Under the pieces are notes generated by a model. That model was not told where the DNA came from. It searched no databases and saw only the letters and a list, made by a program, of their open reading frames with translations. Shown here in pieces: positions 14,937 to 15,001 of a stretch of DNA of 15,001 nt. This stretch comes from Tumebacillus_A lipolyticus (GTDB lineage: Bacteria; Bacillota; Bacilli; Tumebacillales; Tumebacillaceae): NCBI RefSeq assembly GCF_042682745.1, contig NZ_JBHUIO010000016.1, forward strand, positions 1 through 15,001, written 5' to 3'. Position numbers and translations under genes: made by a program. Each line of letters opens with the position of its first letter. The stretch's first letter is position 1.

Positions 14937-15001
14937 GCCTAGCGGCGACCTACTCTCCCAGGACCCTGCGGTCCAAGTACCATCGGCTCTGCGGAGCTTA
15001 A
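14937..15001 (-). rRNA. rrf: 5S ribosomal RNA, 3' part (continues beyond window)
   Basis: On the minus strand the sequence ends with the conserved 5S 3' half: GATGGTACTTGG, then CCTGGGAGAGTAGGTCGCCG and a terminal CTAGGC that would pair with the missing 5' end. About 65 of about 117 nt are present and the gene continues past the right edge. It shows that an rRNA operon enters the window from the right. Confidence 0.95.

Overview
The window looks like a chromosomal segment from a fairly GC-rich member of the Firmicutes (Bacillales, possibly Tumebacillus/Alicyclobacillaceae-like; this is inferred from gene content, gene order, base composition and rRNA-leader style, with no search run). Every supported gene lies on the minus strand, so biological reading order runs from the right end of the window to the left.

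Right end (about 14240-15001): the 3' half of a 5S rRNA gene, then tRNA-Gly(GCC), then a strong intrinsic terminator close an rRNA operon that comes from outside the window. A perfect 9-copy, 15-bp tandem array follows, then a second long hairpin. After that comes a Fur-controlled promoter with a perfect TATAAT -10, a Fur box covering the predicted start point, and a pair of 19-bp direct repeats just upstream.

Middle (about 275-13743): a tightly packed seven-gene siderophore operon in the order dhbA-dhbC-dhbE-dhbB-dhbF-mbtH-MFS exporter. DhbC, DhbB and DhbA convert chorismate to 2,3-dihydroxybenzoate (DHB). DhbE adenylates DHB and loads it on the aryl carrier domain of DhbB. The dimodular NRPS DhbF (C-A-T-C-A-T-TE) adds Gly and then Thr, and its thioesterase should cyclotrimerise the product. 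The specificity residues read from the two A domains equal the classical Gly and Thr codes, so the predicted product is bacillibactin. MbtH supports the A domains, and the terminal 14-TM-type MFS protein is the likely exporter. The ferric-siderophore importer, the esterase and the phosphopantetheinyl transferase are not in the window.

The oddest part is the dhb leader. Between the Fur promoter and dhbA lie 53 uninterrupted 9-bp repeat units (477 bp), so the predicted mRNA has a leader of about 610 nt made mostly of minisatellite. The array is open in frame with dhbA and could encode a very acidic Glu-Pro/Leu-Val/Glu extension of about 160 residues, although a normal RBS and the 261-residue family length favour the internal start.

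Left end (1-274): a bidirectional-looking terminator ends the dhb operon. Tandem sigma-A-type promoters and a boxA-like leader follow and appear to start another rRNA operon leaving the window to the left. The siderophore operon therefore seems to sit between two rRNA operons pointing the same way.
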